A stretch of DNA of 64,000 nucleotides. It comes from Phytoseiulus persimilis. Lineage: Eukaryota; Arthropoda; Arachnida; Mesostigmata; Phytoseiidae. The notes below the pieces were generated by a model that saw nothing but the letters and a program-made list of their open reading frames with translations, was not told where the DNA came from and did not search any database. The translations under genes were made by a program, and so were the position numbers. Location: NCBI GenBank assembly GCA_037576195.1, contig CM075101.1, forward strand, positions 52,204,001 to 52,268,000, given 5' to 3'. Positions 35,390 to 49,245 of the stretch are shown here, piece by piece; position 1 is the stretch's first letter; the number at the start of each line of letters is the position of its first letter.

Positions 35390-37281
35390 TCACCGGATTT
35401 CTTGCAAGATCGGAGAGTTGCACATGGGACAGGTATCTTTCTTTCTCCGCCAACTCCTTATACACATTTGACAGAAGTTGTGACCGCAGGGAAGAGTCAC
35501 CTGAAAATATTGCATCCAAGTGAGAATGAGAAAGCAAACCGAGATGCGGACGAAGGACGCATGGTAATCTTTTGTTTGCGGCCTTGATTGACCAGCATGA
35601 AAGCGCTCGAAAACTATCCTAATGAAGAAACCCATGCATCGACTGGACGTTGCTTACCGCGCTCATAAATAATTCAGAACAGATTGAACATGTCAGCTCT
35701 TCCTCCATGATGCTTTCTACACGTTTGACAACATCTTGTTGTGAAGTCCCCTCTTGAACCAATCCGACGGTGGGACCTTGAAATCAGGCATTCAGAACTT
35801 TGCTTCGCGATGAAAGATCGCTCGTTCTATCGGGAGTTACTTGTTCGGAACTTTCGGAATGGGAGGCGATTCGCTCCCAGTATTTACCTTGGAGCAAACT
35901 CGTTGCTGACCGGGAGGACGACGGCGCAGATGGAACTGGTGGAGACACTTGTTCTGTATGTGGCTCTTCTTCTAGGAGCAATAACGGCGTTAGGAGAGTG
36001 CTTTGCATGACCAGGGCCCGAAAAGATTCCAGGGCCCCTAGAATTGAGATAGAATAGTCAACTGATGCTTTCTACTCAAGGTACCGTTCTCTTCGTTGTT
36101 CGCTTCGAGCATCGCTTGTTCTCTTGGTCTTATCTTCCCATGGGAGGGCACACCGGCGGGCGTGTAAATCAGCTTATTAGCTGCCGTTGACAGCCAGAAG
36201 ACCGTGTTCAGAGAGACCTGGAGAAGACAGCCATTTTATAGTTCCTGTCTTAGGGTCGCTATTCATCTTTTCGTGTCGATAGATGCTATGATTACATACC
36301 AGTTTGGCGTCCGGATCATCTAGAACTTGGATGAATTGGAAAGCCATGTTCGTTCGATGGACCGGCCCCAATGAGATCAGGTCCTGTGAAGAATAATGGA
36401 ATGTAAAGGAACGCCTATTTCAAGTTTGGCAGACAAACTGAGTCGGGAGACGAACTCCACTCCAGCCGAGATGAGAAACCGATCTCACAATTCGTTGGAT
36501 CGGCAGTCCCCATCACTCGCCCCCCCCCCTCAATGCCCTCTCCAGTACTCTTAATAGAGATGCATTCTCGTCTCGTCGATACATAACCAACGCCTCGAGG
36601 GAACGCACTTCATCTCAATCCTATCATTTGCGACCGGTTAAAAGAGCACGGCGATCAGCATTAGATGAACTCAGGTGTCCCCCAGTACGATCGGAGTGTC
36701 CTGCGAATCTTGCAGTTGCTGCACAAGGGCACACGAATAAAGGCGCCTTCGCATACCGAGGATCACTCTGGAAACATGAAGGCACGAGTTCTCAAAGGTA
36801 CATGCCGACTAACGATGCGATACGCCGGATGGAACGAACTCGTAGTCGAAACACTTGTCAGTTGTCAAGCTCATCTTCGACCGTGCGGTACAGCATCCGT
36901 TTGACTATCCTAATCGTTGAGAGCGGGCTCTTCAAGATATCACAGTAGCTGAGCCAAGTCTCGTATGACGCGACCCACCACCGAAGTTGTTGGAGTCGCA
37001 TCGACTCCCTGAATCATGATTGCATCAATTCAGCTCACCTCTGACTTCAACTTGCACGAATGAGGTGGATCAATTTTCTTGTGGTTCACATAAACACCGT
37101 TCACAGAGTCGAGATCCCTCACTGTCCAGACGCCGGAGTTACGTCGGAACTCCGCATGTCTGCGAGACACTATCACAGAATGTATTGAAACCGAGCAGTT
37201 GCCAGATCTGCCCAGAATCTCTTCGTCCAAGTTGAGCGGAATCTCGCGGGTGGAGTCGGCCTGCAGCACCAGGTTGGCCAT
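35390..37281 (-). CDS. RNF8-like E3 ubiquitin ligase (FHA + RING)
   Basis: RNF8-type ligases read phosphothreonine marks through an FHA domain and ubiquitylate chromatin at DNA breaks. Six minus-strand exons join in phase: 37281-37039, 36383-36300, 36217-36085, 36037-35888, 35776-35658 and 35500-35390, 279 aa. The FHA domain (residues 1 to about 110) has the expected core EILGRSGNCSVSIHSVIVSR-RHAEF and DLDSVNGVYVN, continuing across the first intron into DLISLGP. A linker (about 110-225) is probably partly helical (PREQAMLEANNEEN, VVKRVESIMEEE). The C3HC4 RING is split by an intron: C233, C236 (CSICSELFM), then C248, H250, C253, C256, C267, C270 (TLPCGHNFCQMC, TCPMC). All eight zinc ligands are present. 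It is much shorter than human RNF8 (485 aa) and lacks a long coiled coil; CHFR is the alternative but its cysteine-rich tail is missing. The protein ends 9 residues after the last ligand. Confidence 0.85.
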
Positions 37282-39761
<2,480 letters not shown>

Positions 39762-40003
39762 CATGCGCCGCGTCATCTTAGGCTGATTAACACCGTTACA
39801 TAGTTTGATCTAGGTGGGAAAAAATGACTTTTTATTGTAAAGAGGACGTTTATTTATGATGATCCCGGACTGGAGCAGCGGTCAAGCTGTATTTCACTTG
39901 TGTAATATACTTTGTCCGGCAACAAAACGCTTTTTGTAAATATTTAAGTTATCTGTGACGAGCCTCGAAGAAATGGGGCATGCTCGCAACCAAATGACGA
40001 AGT

Positions 40004-40009
40004 AATAAA
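40004..40009 (+). terminator. Polyadenylation signal of the PCGF gene
   Basis: AATAAA lies 243 bases past the stop codon at 39761, within an A+T-rich 3' untranslated stretch. Confidence 0.6.
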
Positions 40010-41811
40010 TTCTTGATTGAGCTTCAAGGAGTGAAAACGAGAATCGGAGCGATGCCCCTCATTTCGAGATTGACCCTCAAACAATGAATATCACCATTCT
40101 CCTGAGTGACAGAAATATATTTCTGACGGAGCGATCCAATGGGGAGAACATTGAGTTCCCTATTGAGAATCTCGAGAGCTTTCACGAGGTAGAAGCTCCT
40201 ACAAAGCCGCTCGAATGCGCGGGCATTCCGCAAATGATAAAATACTCGCGGGAGTCAGATCCGAGCAGCTCAAAGATAGGATAGCTGCTCAAAGCAGAGC
40301 GGAAATGAGAAGAGAATGCCCGATCACACTTACTTCTAACCAGCGGAGACAAACTGCTCGAAGATTCTATCAAGGTACCCTCCCCGGGTCGACTTCTCAC
40401 GCGCTCATTCAGTCACCCAAACGTCTCGGAGTTCCCCAACAATGAGGCAACATTGTAGGGGGTAGCCCGGCTGCGATTCGAGGAGTTAACATGCTCGGAC
40501 AAAGTCTCCAGATACAATTGCTTGACTCGGCCAATTTTCGGAGGTATGTTTCGTCTACACGAGTCGGCTTTTCGTGTGCGGTTTGCGAACAGTTGCGAAC
40601 GGGAAGGTCTAACAGAGACGAAGAAGAAGATAGAAATCGGCGTCAGTGACAAGTTGATGTATCCCATACCGAACAAGATAATTGAGGCCGACGGATTTGC
40701 GGACAGAAGCATCCTCGTAGGGAATTTCGTTATTTCCTAGGTCTACCTGTACAGAACCGTTCTCATAATGGTAATCAACGCGTAAAGGTTCACTGTTTCG
40801 TGTATGAAAATGCTGTAATGGAAAACACGTCGATATTTCCTCTCTGCTGATATCTGCTTTATAGCTCCTCTTTCCCTTACAACCTATATAGCTAATATTA
40901 TACAATTCTGAGGACGTTCGACGAGGTCCTCCTTCATCAGCCGTTTTCCTCCAAGTGCTCGTCCTTCCGCCAGTATAATCCTTGTATACTTCAACGTTCC
41001 TCTGCGTTGCTCGGTCGCGCATCGCTTCCAAGAGGTCCATCGTTTTTTTTGTGGTTTTCATTTTTCAAGAGCTCGTAAATGTTGATTCTCCCGATTTCTC
41101 TCCATTCAGTATTGTTTTCCTCTAATTCATCTGTTCGCCTCTCCGAGGTTGAAATGACGCCACCTCGTGTGCCTAGTTCTTGGCGAGGTCTGTGAATTAA
41201 TAGAAAGCAGCCGTAAGCCTCTCTCGCCATGATTTATTCTTCTCATGGGTGCCTCCGATCTCTTTCACTCTCTTTCTTTCATTCGTTTTCCTCAAATCCA
41301 TGCGGGTGCTTCCAGGTATGCTCCGACGGTAAGCAGGAATTCTCTGCGAACCTCTCCACGATCTCGATGATCATTGGGAGCCAAGGAACATTCCTTCAAG
41401 GAACTGATTGGATTTAGTTTTTTGTCTCTCCGTGAGTCGATACTTCTTGTCCTCATTCTTACTCCGTTGTCAAGAAGTCTTCCCATGCATCGAAGCACCT
41501 CCCAGTTCAGTCATACAGGAAATCTTCCAGTTTATTTAGACCCTTGCACTCCCAGTTCTTCACTCAGTCATACACCCTCCACGTCATCAGATCATTCTCT
41601 TCCCTTTTGTCGGGGCCTGCTCTCCCGTTTAATGGAAAAACGCGAATTCATAGTCTCGAAACGATTGATGTTAGACCACCATGTCCCCTAGGTTAAAAAT
41701 GTTCATCGCGACGAGCTCTGAAATTTTGCAGCGTTGTCTTCACGTTCTCTCCTGCCATCGTTCCGCTCGTCATGGTGCTAGATATGAGGAAACGATGAAG
41801 ATCACTCCTGC
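40010..41811. other. Unassigned stretch between PCGF and casein kinase 1 genes
   Basis: Several minus-strand frames are protein-like: 41230-40991 starts with ATG (MAREAYGCFLLIHRPRQELG), 41061-40609 contains RVDYHYENGSVQVDLGNNEI, and 40233-40024 ends NGDIHCLRVNLEMRGIAPIL before a stop. They may be exons of one minus-strand gene convergent with PCGF, but I could not join them by in-phase introns, and no family is recognised. The right part presumably includes the casein kinase 3' untranslated region (minus-strand AATAAA at about 41537). Confidence 0.3.
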
Positions 41812-44800
41812 CTAGCTCACTGCGATAGACGATGCCGGTCTCGACACTTCTTCCTCCATCTCTAACCGTTGCTCGTGAACTCGTTGCGTCTCTTGAAAAA
41901 CTACCAAGTACAGATTTGAGCCAAAAATTCAAGTGCGTAAATCGGACCTGTACGTTTCCAGGAGTTTTCCAAGATTGAGCCGTATCGGTGGGACATGGAC
42001 GAAAAAGTTTCGTGACTAGAATTGAGCAACACAGTGAGCTGAACAGGAGTTGTCTTCATAATTTTCCCCCATACAGGATCGTGAGGGATGAAAAGGAGGA
42101 AGTGAAAACAACGGAGCGATCATTCGGAGCTCATGGCGGCGAACAGAGCCGCTCTGGGACTTTATCGCCCATCTTGGGTGCTTCCAGGAATATGAATCTC
42201 CGTTTTCCGTTCGACGGAAGAGCAGGTCTGAACCTGCCCCTTCACCGGTCTCCCTTTTTTCGAAGGTTCGTTTCCTCAATTTTTTTTCTTGTTTCGTTTG
42301 GTTTTTGAGCGGAACGCCGACTTACCCTGATTGGTAACGCCAACTCCGCTGGCGCCAGCTACAGCATTCTGACCCGTTTGTGAGGACGACGGGCCGCCAA
42401 GCTGTGCACCTTGTGCCGAGCCTACGCCGGATCCTGCGCCAGTCTTCTGCTTCAGCATTGTCCAGTCGAAACAGTAGTCGTACTGGTGGTTGAGTGTGCG
42501 GAAGAGGATCCTGAAAAGCTGGCGGAGATACATATAGTCGGGAGCTTCCTCGAAACGGAGGCCTCGGCAGTAGTTTAGGTACATTGCAAACTCAGCCGGG
42601 TAACCCTGAAATAATATGACAGCCATCAGATCTCATGTTGTGGTCGTGTTCCGCAGCTCGACTGCACCAGGGCATCTTCATGGAGTTCGCTCGCGCGCTT
42701 GGGTTCCGTACAAGCCGCTGGTACGACCACTCAGAGCGCCTATCTGACTCGAACCAGTTTGATAAAACGATCCAGCTGAGCCTGCGCGATCAAGATTGAC
42801 GGTTTCCTGTGCAACGCGAAACCATTCCCTTCTCTGACTTCGAACTCGAGTGGGTCACCTAGCCCCTCGAGCCGCTGAGATGAGTCCGCAGTTATGGGCC
42901 AGAGGGTTGAATTCATTCAGATACGACTTGAGTCTCATGCTAGACGATGACAATGCTCATAGCAATTCGAACCATGGCCCCGGCCCCTTGACTACGGACT
43001 CACGCACCTTGGTTAGGAGCTCAATGGGTGTTCCCATCTTTTTTTCGGAGATCTTCTCATACTTTTGTTTTTTCGTTGCCGCCTTCAGGCCTTGCCACGG
43101 TAGAGACCCTCTGAGGAATGAAGAGACCAAACTTCAGAATGAGAATTCCGTGCGAACACAACACGCACGGCATGCCTCGCTGGAGTCCCGTTAGAGCGAC
43201 GATAAACCAACCTGTTGAAGTACATGAGAACGTATCCGAGAGATTCCATGTCATCCCGCCGGCTCTGCTCTATTCCGAGATGGGCGTTTATCGAGGCGTA
43301 ACGCGCAGTGCCCGTAAGATTCTTGTCCTCTCTGCGGACAAAGCATCCCTCTTATGAATAAAACTCCAGGGAGATTAAAGTGTCTGAATTCCTGCCGATA
43401 ATGGAACACGAGGACAGATCGCTGATCTGCCATCGAGCCAATCAGCGCCGGCTATCGTGCTGCATGACCATTCCATAGAGTTGCATTTTCACAGTGCTAG
43501 ACACATCATACTCCGAGTTCGTGTGAGAGGTTCCTTTAGCTTAAAGAAACACGACAACATACGAAAGGAGATCTCACCTGTAGGGAATATGCTGCCTGCT
43601 TTTGTTGTCCCGGTATTTTTTAGAGAGACCAAAATCTATGAGGAAGAGCTTATTGCAGTGACGCCCGATTCCCATCAGAAAATTATCCGGTTTGATGTCT
43701 CTGCAAGGTAGGAAGTGTGTTATGGCATTTCAAAACGAGCACGAAGCGAATCCATTGAAACTCAAGTGGACCAATGCGCAGGTCGTCGAGCTCGTTCTGT
43801 CGATGCGGAGCGTGGAGGGCTCACCTGTGGATGAAGTTTTTGGAATGGACAAACTCAATGCGTCCAATCATCTGATCTGCGAGCATCAGCACAGTCTTCA
43901 TGGTGAAGCGGCGCGAGCAAAAATTAAATAAGTCCTCCAGACTTGGGCCCAGAAGGTCCATAACAAGAAGGTTGTATTCCTTTTCACTACCATACCAGCT
44001 GAAAACAAGAGAACGCACACGGGTGACAACGGAACACGCGAGCAACGCAAAACTCATCGAGCCTTCCAATATGAGTGTTAGGAATCAATGTGGGATCGAT
44101 CACTCACCGGATGTGTGGAATTCCAATACCTCCCTGAAGGAGCTTATAGAGCTTGGACTCATAGAGCAGCTGTGGGTGGCGAGCTTTCACGGATTCTAGC
44201 TTGACCGCGACTTCCTGAAATCGCAAGGAGGAACGCATTGGTTGGATTGCTCAGAATACTCTGCGTGAGATTGGCTGGGGCGCTCCGTGAGCAACACAAT
44301 CCCCGCTGGATTCCGAGAGACAGGAGAGGATCATCGTAGGTGAAACTTGGCGTGAATCTCCTTCGCCGGATTCACGCCTTGCGTCGAGAAACGCTTTCAC
44401 GGAGAGAAAACATGCCATGAAAGAAACCCAGTGAAACTCAAGGCTCGAAATGAGAGTCCAGTAGTGCTCGTTTCCATTGTTCGAGGGATGGGCCGGTCGG
44501 CGATGTCGCGACAACAACCAAGATGCCGACGATTACTCAGGAACAGATGACGGAAAGTGATGTTCGACGTCGCCTCAGCCGACAGCGGTTATGGGCGAAC
44601 TTCTGCTCCGTCGCCGGTTCAATCAATTTATTGTTGCTTTGCGATCGCAAATACAACCGACGTAGGCGTCGCTCACCGTGACGAAATTGGAGTTCTACTT
44701 TCCAAGGATCGAGTAACGACGATGATCGCAACGAAGACCGACGCTTCGACGGTGGTCGCAGCTAAATGTACCACTTCGATTCGGATCTCGGCCAATCAAG

Positions 44801-46478
44801 TGGATACCTTCGCTCCGCGGAGATCTTTCTCAGACATTTCCGTCGGAGGAGAATGTGCGTTTTGAAACATATTCCCAGAGCAAACGCACAGACGGAAACA
44901 CCGTCAATTCGAACCCAGGCCGGCCGAACGCACCTCGAGCGCCGGAATCTCACGGCGATTGCAGAGAGAGTGAAATGAGAGGTTCGTGCAAACAACTGTG
45001 CACAAGTACGGCAGCGCTCGAACAAGGGGAATTAATGGCCCTGCTCCGTTCGAGAGCCGAATTCGCCACCACGTGCTGTCTAGAATCTGTCTGTTGTCTC
45101 CGATTTACGTAAAGCGTTGGAGTAACAGTGGCTCGCCCGTCCACCGGCTCCAACACGATGAGTTCGCTTGGGCAAGAGCGAACGAAAAGTCTCACAACAG
45201 TTCAGCTGAAGCGACCGCCGCCTCAGAAGATGCGTGTTGTACAATCACGGCTGAGATCGGGGAGAGCCTGTTCATGGATCGTCAACCCGACAACATACGG
45301 CATCGTATCGACGACGGGGTGTCGGTACGAATACGATTCACGTTTCCAGGGTGCGATATACGGTACGAAATCCGAGCTCGGGAATGCGTGAGATCAAAAT
45401 ATCGAGTGCGTCTCAACGGCGGTCGGAGCTCTTCGAGGTTTTTAGGGGAGCCGTGATGCGTCTGAACAGTCGATCGTCATTGAGGCATCGAATCAGATTC
45501 GTCTCTGGTCTTCGAAATTCTGACGAAGAACTATAATTCGACAAAGAGAACGAACACTGACTTGCCAGTCGCAGAGCCAGCCAGCGAGTTGCGAAAGCAG
45601 AGAAGAACTGGCTGCTGGTGTTGTTTAGAGCAAACAGCATCAGTCTCAAGGATGCTGCCGTTGTGAGGTTACGAAATTTTCAGAAACTGAATCTCGTCGT
45701 TGTCACCGTCGCTGTTGCATCGGTCGGAGCAGAACAACGACACGTCGTTCAGAACCCTGCGAGCTTCACGTTATTGTGGGTGTATATCATAACATGTATC
45801 CGTGTTCGCTTCCTGATAGGCTGGGTTGCCTGGCGCTCGAGCGGAGGCTGACCCGGGGCTTGAACAGGGAGCTCAGACTCCAAGAACCCCGATGTCGAGA
45901 AGCTGATCCCATTCGAGGCATTCAGCAGAAGCACAGCGAGAACTACACTGAGGGGAGAAGCAATCGTGGGGGCAGCCCCCAATGGCGACGGTGCAACAAC
46001 AATGACTTCGCCATTTTCCCCTGGACCAGCCAGGATTTCTTCGCAGCCGTCCGGGCCAACAGCTTCGGTGTCTGCGTCGAGATCTGCGCAGCGGAGTTCT
46101 AGCCACACTTCGCGAGCTCGGTGGCTCGGGAATCACAAATTCGGGACGATGCTACATCGCTCAAGGCCTAACTGCAGCAACTGGCTGGCTGCTGGCGCTG
46201 TGTTGTAGCCATGGCCTTCAAGCAGCCACTAGCACTGAACTGCGAACTGCGGCCGAACAGGACCAGCCCACGAGCCAAGGCGTTGAGGAGTTCGATCGCA
46301 GGACACCGTCGAGACACAGCCGAGGCAGAGACACAAGTTGACTAACCTCTCCATTGGTGATGTTGAGTCCGAGGTAAATGTCCCCAAAGGATCCGCTGCC
46401 AATTTTTCGGACGAGGCGATACTTTCCACCGACGATGAATTCTATCCTTCCCGTGGTCGAGCTTCCAGTGGCCGACAT
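41812..46478 (-). CDS. CSNK1A1: Casein kinase 1 alpha
   Basis: CK1 alpha is a monomeric Ser/Thr kinase; among its roles it primes beta-catenin phosphorylation in Wnt signalling. Minus-strand exons join in phase: 46478-46347, 44214-44108, 43998-43825, 43700-43578, 43331-43212, 43110-43008, 42605-42326 and a putative last exon 41891-41812. Kinase hallmarks: [12 protein letters not shown] glycine loop, VAVKLES lysine, [12 protein letters not shown] catalytic loop, [10 protein letters not shown] (family usually has Ala for the Ser), [20 protein letters not shown], and [20 protein letters not shown] at the end of the domain. The tail after about residue 305 is Gly/Ser/Ala-rich and diverges from other animals. 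If the donor at 42325 is not used, the frame continues to a stop at 42276 after a KTKRNKKKN tail (362 aa); if used, the protein ends with [18 protein letters not shown] (372 aa). The first intron is 2.1 kb; the others are 84-371 bp apart from the uncertain last intron. Confidence 0.95.
44215..46346. other. First intron of casein kinase 1 alpha
   Basis: Open frames on both strands (plus 44986-45456, minus 45749-46108 with [20 protein letters not shown]) are fairly long for the window but overlap one another and show no domain. A nested gene is possible but unsupported. First introns of this length often carry regulatory elements; none can be named here. Confidence 0.3.
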
Positions 46479-48835
46479 CTCGGCACTCTAAAAATATGGG
46501 GGTCTCTGGCCGACAACCACCTGGCGTTCTTTGCGAGGCAACGGCTGAGAGCAACGCACGACTAACGCACGATTCAGTGTGTGGCCACCACCACCACAGC
46601 AGCACCAGCAGCAGCTTTGATTGCCTGAATGCGGACCGACGGTAGCGCCACCTCCAGTCCAGCAGATCCAAGGGCGAATGTAACGCTCAGAAAAGCGCGC
46701 GCTAATTCGAATTTCAAACTATCCGGGCGGCAGTCCGCGGCTCTCAGACTACTTCGACGTTGCTGATGGCATAAGATCGGCTCTCGATACCAATATATCC
46801 ATTGGTAGAGTTTGTAACCTTCCTCGGCTTTTAAGATGTGCTCAGCATCCACGAGGGATGGCTCGAAGCTCTCCTGAAACGGAGAGAGCAACTCTTTCTC
46901 TGAGATCTCTGCCGCCTGGGTGACTGGGTGCTAGAGAGCCACAGCGATTCGCTTCGAGCTTTCAACCAGGGTGAACCTTCATCAACGCACTCCGCTCCCG
47001 CGCGATCCGTTAGGAATTGCTTCCGGGAACCGGGGTGAGAGAGAACAATCGATGCTTTGCGTTTAGTAAACAACGGCTAATCGCATCGCAAGCGGAGCTA
47101 CGGGTCTCGGGTTCGAGCGGCTCTTGGGGAAAATCGACTCGGGAACACATGGCCGAGAAGATCTTTCATCCGGATTCGGAAGCAGCATGGAGAGGAGGGA
47201 CTTCTATTTCTCGAGGGGGACTCATAACTTGATGAAGCGTTCTGATCAAAGGGAAATATTTATCCGACATGATTAGGATACTGGGGCTCCGAGTCACTTT
47301 GCGCTTATAAATATAATCAACGAGCAGAAATTTCAGCTGGCGCCTAAGAGCATCCAAAATTAGAGCGAGTCCCTCGGAGTCGAGACGAAATGTCGAAGAA
47401 GTGGAGTGAGGAAGGGGGCCGCACGCTCTTAGGGATGGCTCTGTGCGGTTTTTTTTCCGGCTTCCGCTCTTGAGTGCGCAAGATGTGATAGGGCGGTTTT
47501 CAGCGAAGACTTCGGGTGCCGCCCGAGCGGTTCTCCGCCTCACCATGGCACTGCCGCCGAGGAAGAGGAATTCCGCGAGGGAGGTAACGGCTCTACGTGT
47601 AGGGATTTTGAATTTTCAGGACCGCGCCGTTCCGAGCTCAAACGAACTCACCGCATCATACGAGCGCTCTGTTGCGCCTCCTCCCACATCAGGGACCTGA
47701 CGGCGAAAAATGATCTGTACAGTGCTTCAGTTTGACATGAAATACGCACGGTTCATCGTCAAGTATTCTCAAGTAGCTTATGCGATTGCATTGTTTCTCT
47801 GAACGGTTCGTCGCGGCTCCTTGATACACTCGTTCCTGCAGTCGCGCCCTATTCAGCTCTCAAGGCGACTCTGCCGATTTCGTTGGCGATCGAGCCCAAC
47901 ATTCCGTCTTGACCCCAAGTCTCCAGAGTAGAGAGCCCAAACCCGCCGCGGGCGACCGGAGCGATCGTGTGGTGTTTTTTTCATCTCGAGACTACAGACT
48001 ACTCGGCCCAATGATCCAGAATCTCCACTTTCAGCTCCGAGATCAAGGTTGGGATTCACCGCAAGGATCGATCGCTGGTCAGGAGTGCTCCTAAAGGACG
48101 ACTCTATGAAACCGATGAGGTCGCTGATGGGAAGTCATGTGGGAGATTCGAGTCCTCGATAGTTCCCTGCCCGAAGCTACACCGCACCATGATCTGCAGA
48201 GAGCTCTTCTGAAATTAAAACTTCTCTCCAGTATGCGATCGGGAGAATCGGCCCCGCCCTACACGCTGGGGCTAAGACCCCACATATCGGGCTAACCTCA
48301 CTCTCGGTCGACGAAACACGGCATGAAAACTCATCCCGATCGAGTAAATGTTTGAGAGGCCGATCTCTCACCGATTTATGTTCGATGGGGTCGTCGGCCC
48401 CGACGGAGCGAAGCTTCAAGGCGATTGACGGCGGCACCGCCCTCGCCGGATGTCTGAATCGAGCGAGATTTACATCGAGGGGCAGTTTTCTCGATTCCCA
48501 GCATTGATACGCGCAGGCGATCGTGCGCCTCTCGTTCCGCAAGTTCCCTCACAGCTACTCCTCCGACGAGAGCGGGAAAATTTTCGCTCTGATGACGTGA
48601 GGTCGCGAACTCGGGGTTTCACTTGGCGAACCCGAAATCTTGCCAGAGAATCTTGACCGAGACGTGGGCAATCTACCCCCTCGTGGAATTTGATTCCGAA
48701 CACTGAGGAATCGAGATCACATTCTTCTCCGGGGGCGGGAAAGCGACGGTCAAAATCCGTCATGAAGTTCCCTGAATGCGTGTTTTGATGGAGAGTCCGA
48801 CTTCCGGACTGTTACTGGATCTTAGCCCCATGAGT
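46479..48835. other. Upstream region of casein kinase 1 alpha, no further gene recognised
   Basis: The first few hundred bases should contain the kinase promoter. Minus-strand frame 47166-47546 (LDALRRQLKFLLVDYIYKRK) and minus frame 48177-48542 have protein-like parts but no family. Nothing else is identifiable. Confidence 0.3.
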
Positions 48836-49245
48836 GAGACAGCGGCGTAACGAGGATCTCTGGTGCCTGGGGCAGTCGATAAAAACAGCGCTCCGCCCCT
48901 CCCACCGAGTGTGGAATTGTCAGATAGAATAACATGAATGAAATTTTCAAAAAAAGGCTCAGAGTGGAGCGAGGATATGATTTGATCAGTTTCAAAGCTT
49001 CTTCCACAGCTTGCCGAACTACGGTCCGAGGCAGATGGAGGGAAATGACGATGTTTGGGAAGCCGATGTCAATATCATACTTCTCGGTGAACTTCAGGAG
49101 TTCCAATGGGAAGCTGGACACGGTGCCCTCGATGCTGTTCGGTCAGGTGAAGCCCGGGGCGGTCCTTCCCCCGGCCCCGCCCCCTTGCCGCGCTACTGGT
49201 GTGAAATTCGCATGGAAAGAAGATGAAGATATCCGTCCCGATGAT
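48836..49245 (-). mobile_element. hAT transposase relic, copy 2 (best preserved)
   Basis: Minus-strand frames read FTEKYDIDIGFPNIVISLHL, then LPRTV, a short scrambled part, and LKLIKSYPRSTLS, the order expected for the hAT C-terminal dimerisation region of ZMYM1 / 52-kDa-repressor-like transposases (PNIxIxLxLPxTV ... KLIKxYLRSTMS). About 400 bp align by eye with the copies at 33683 and 52318. A G/C-rich insertion (about 49146-49180) and stops break the frame. No transposase catalytic region was seen, so this is a truncated remnant. Confidence 0.65.

Noticed and set aside
36519-36530. 10-C run as part of a hAT copy
   Set aside because: Unlike the 14-C run at 33734, its flanks show no similarity to the repeat family; it lies in an intron of the RNF8-like gene.
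46574-46650. CAC/CAG-rich stretch as a coding poly-Gln or poly-His repeat
   Set aside because: Short, imperfect run (ccaccaccaccacagcagcaccagcag) upstream of the casein kinase start, without a surrounding supported frame.
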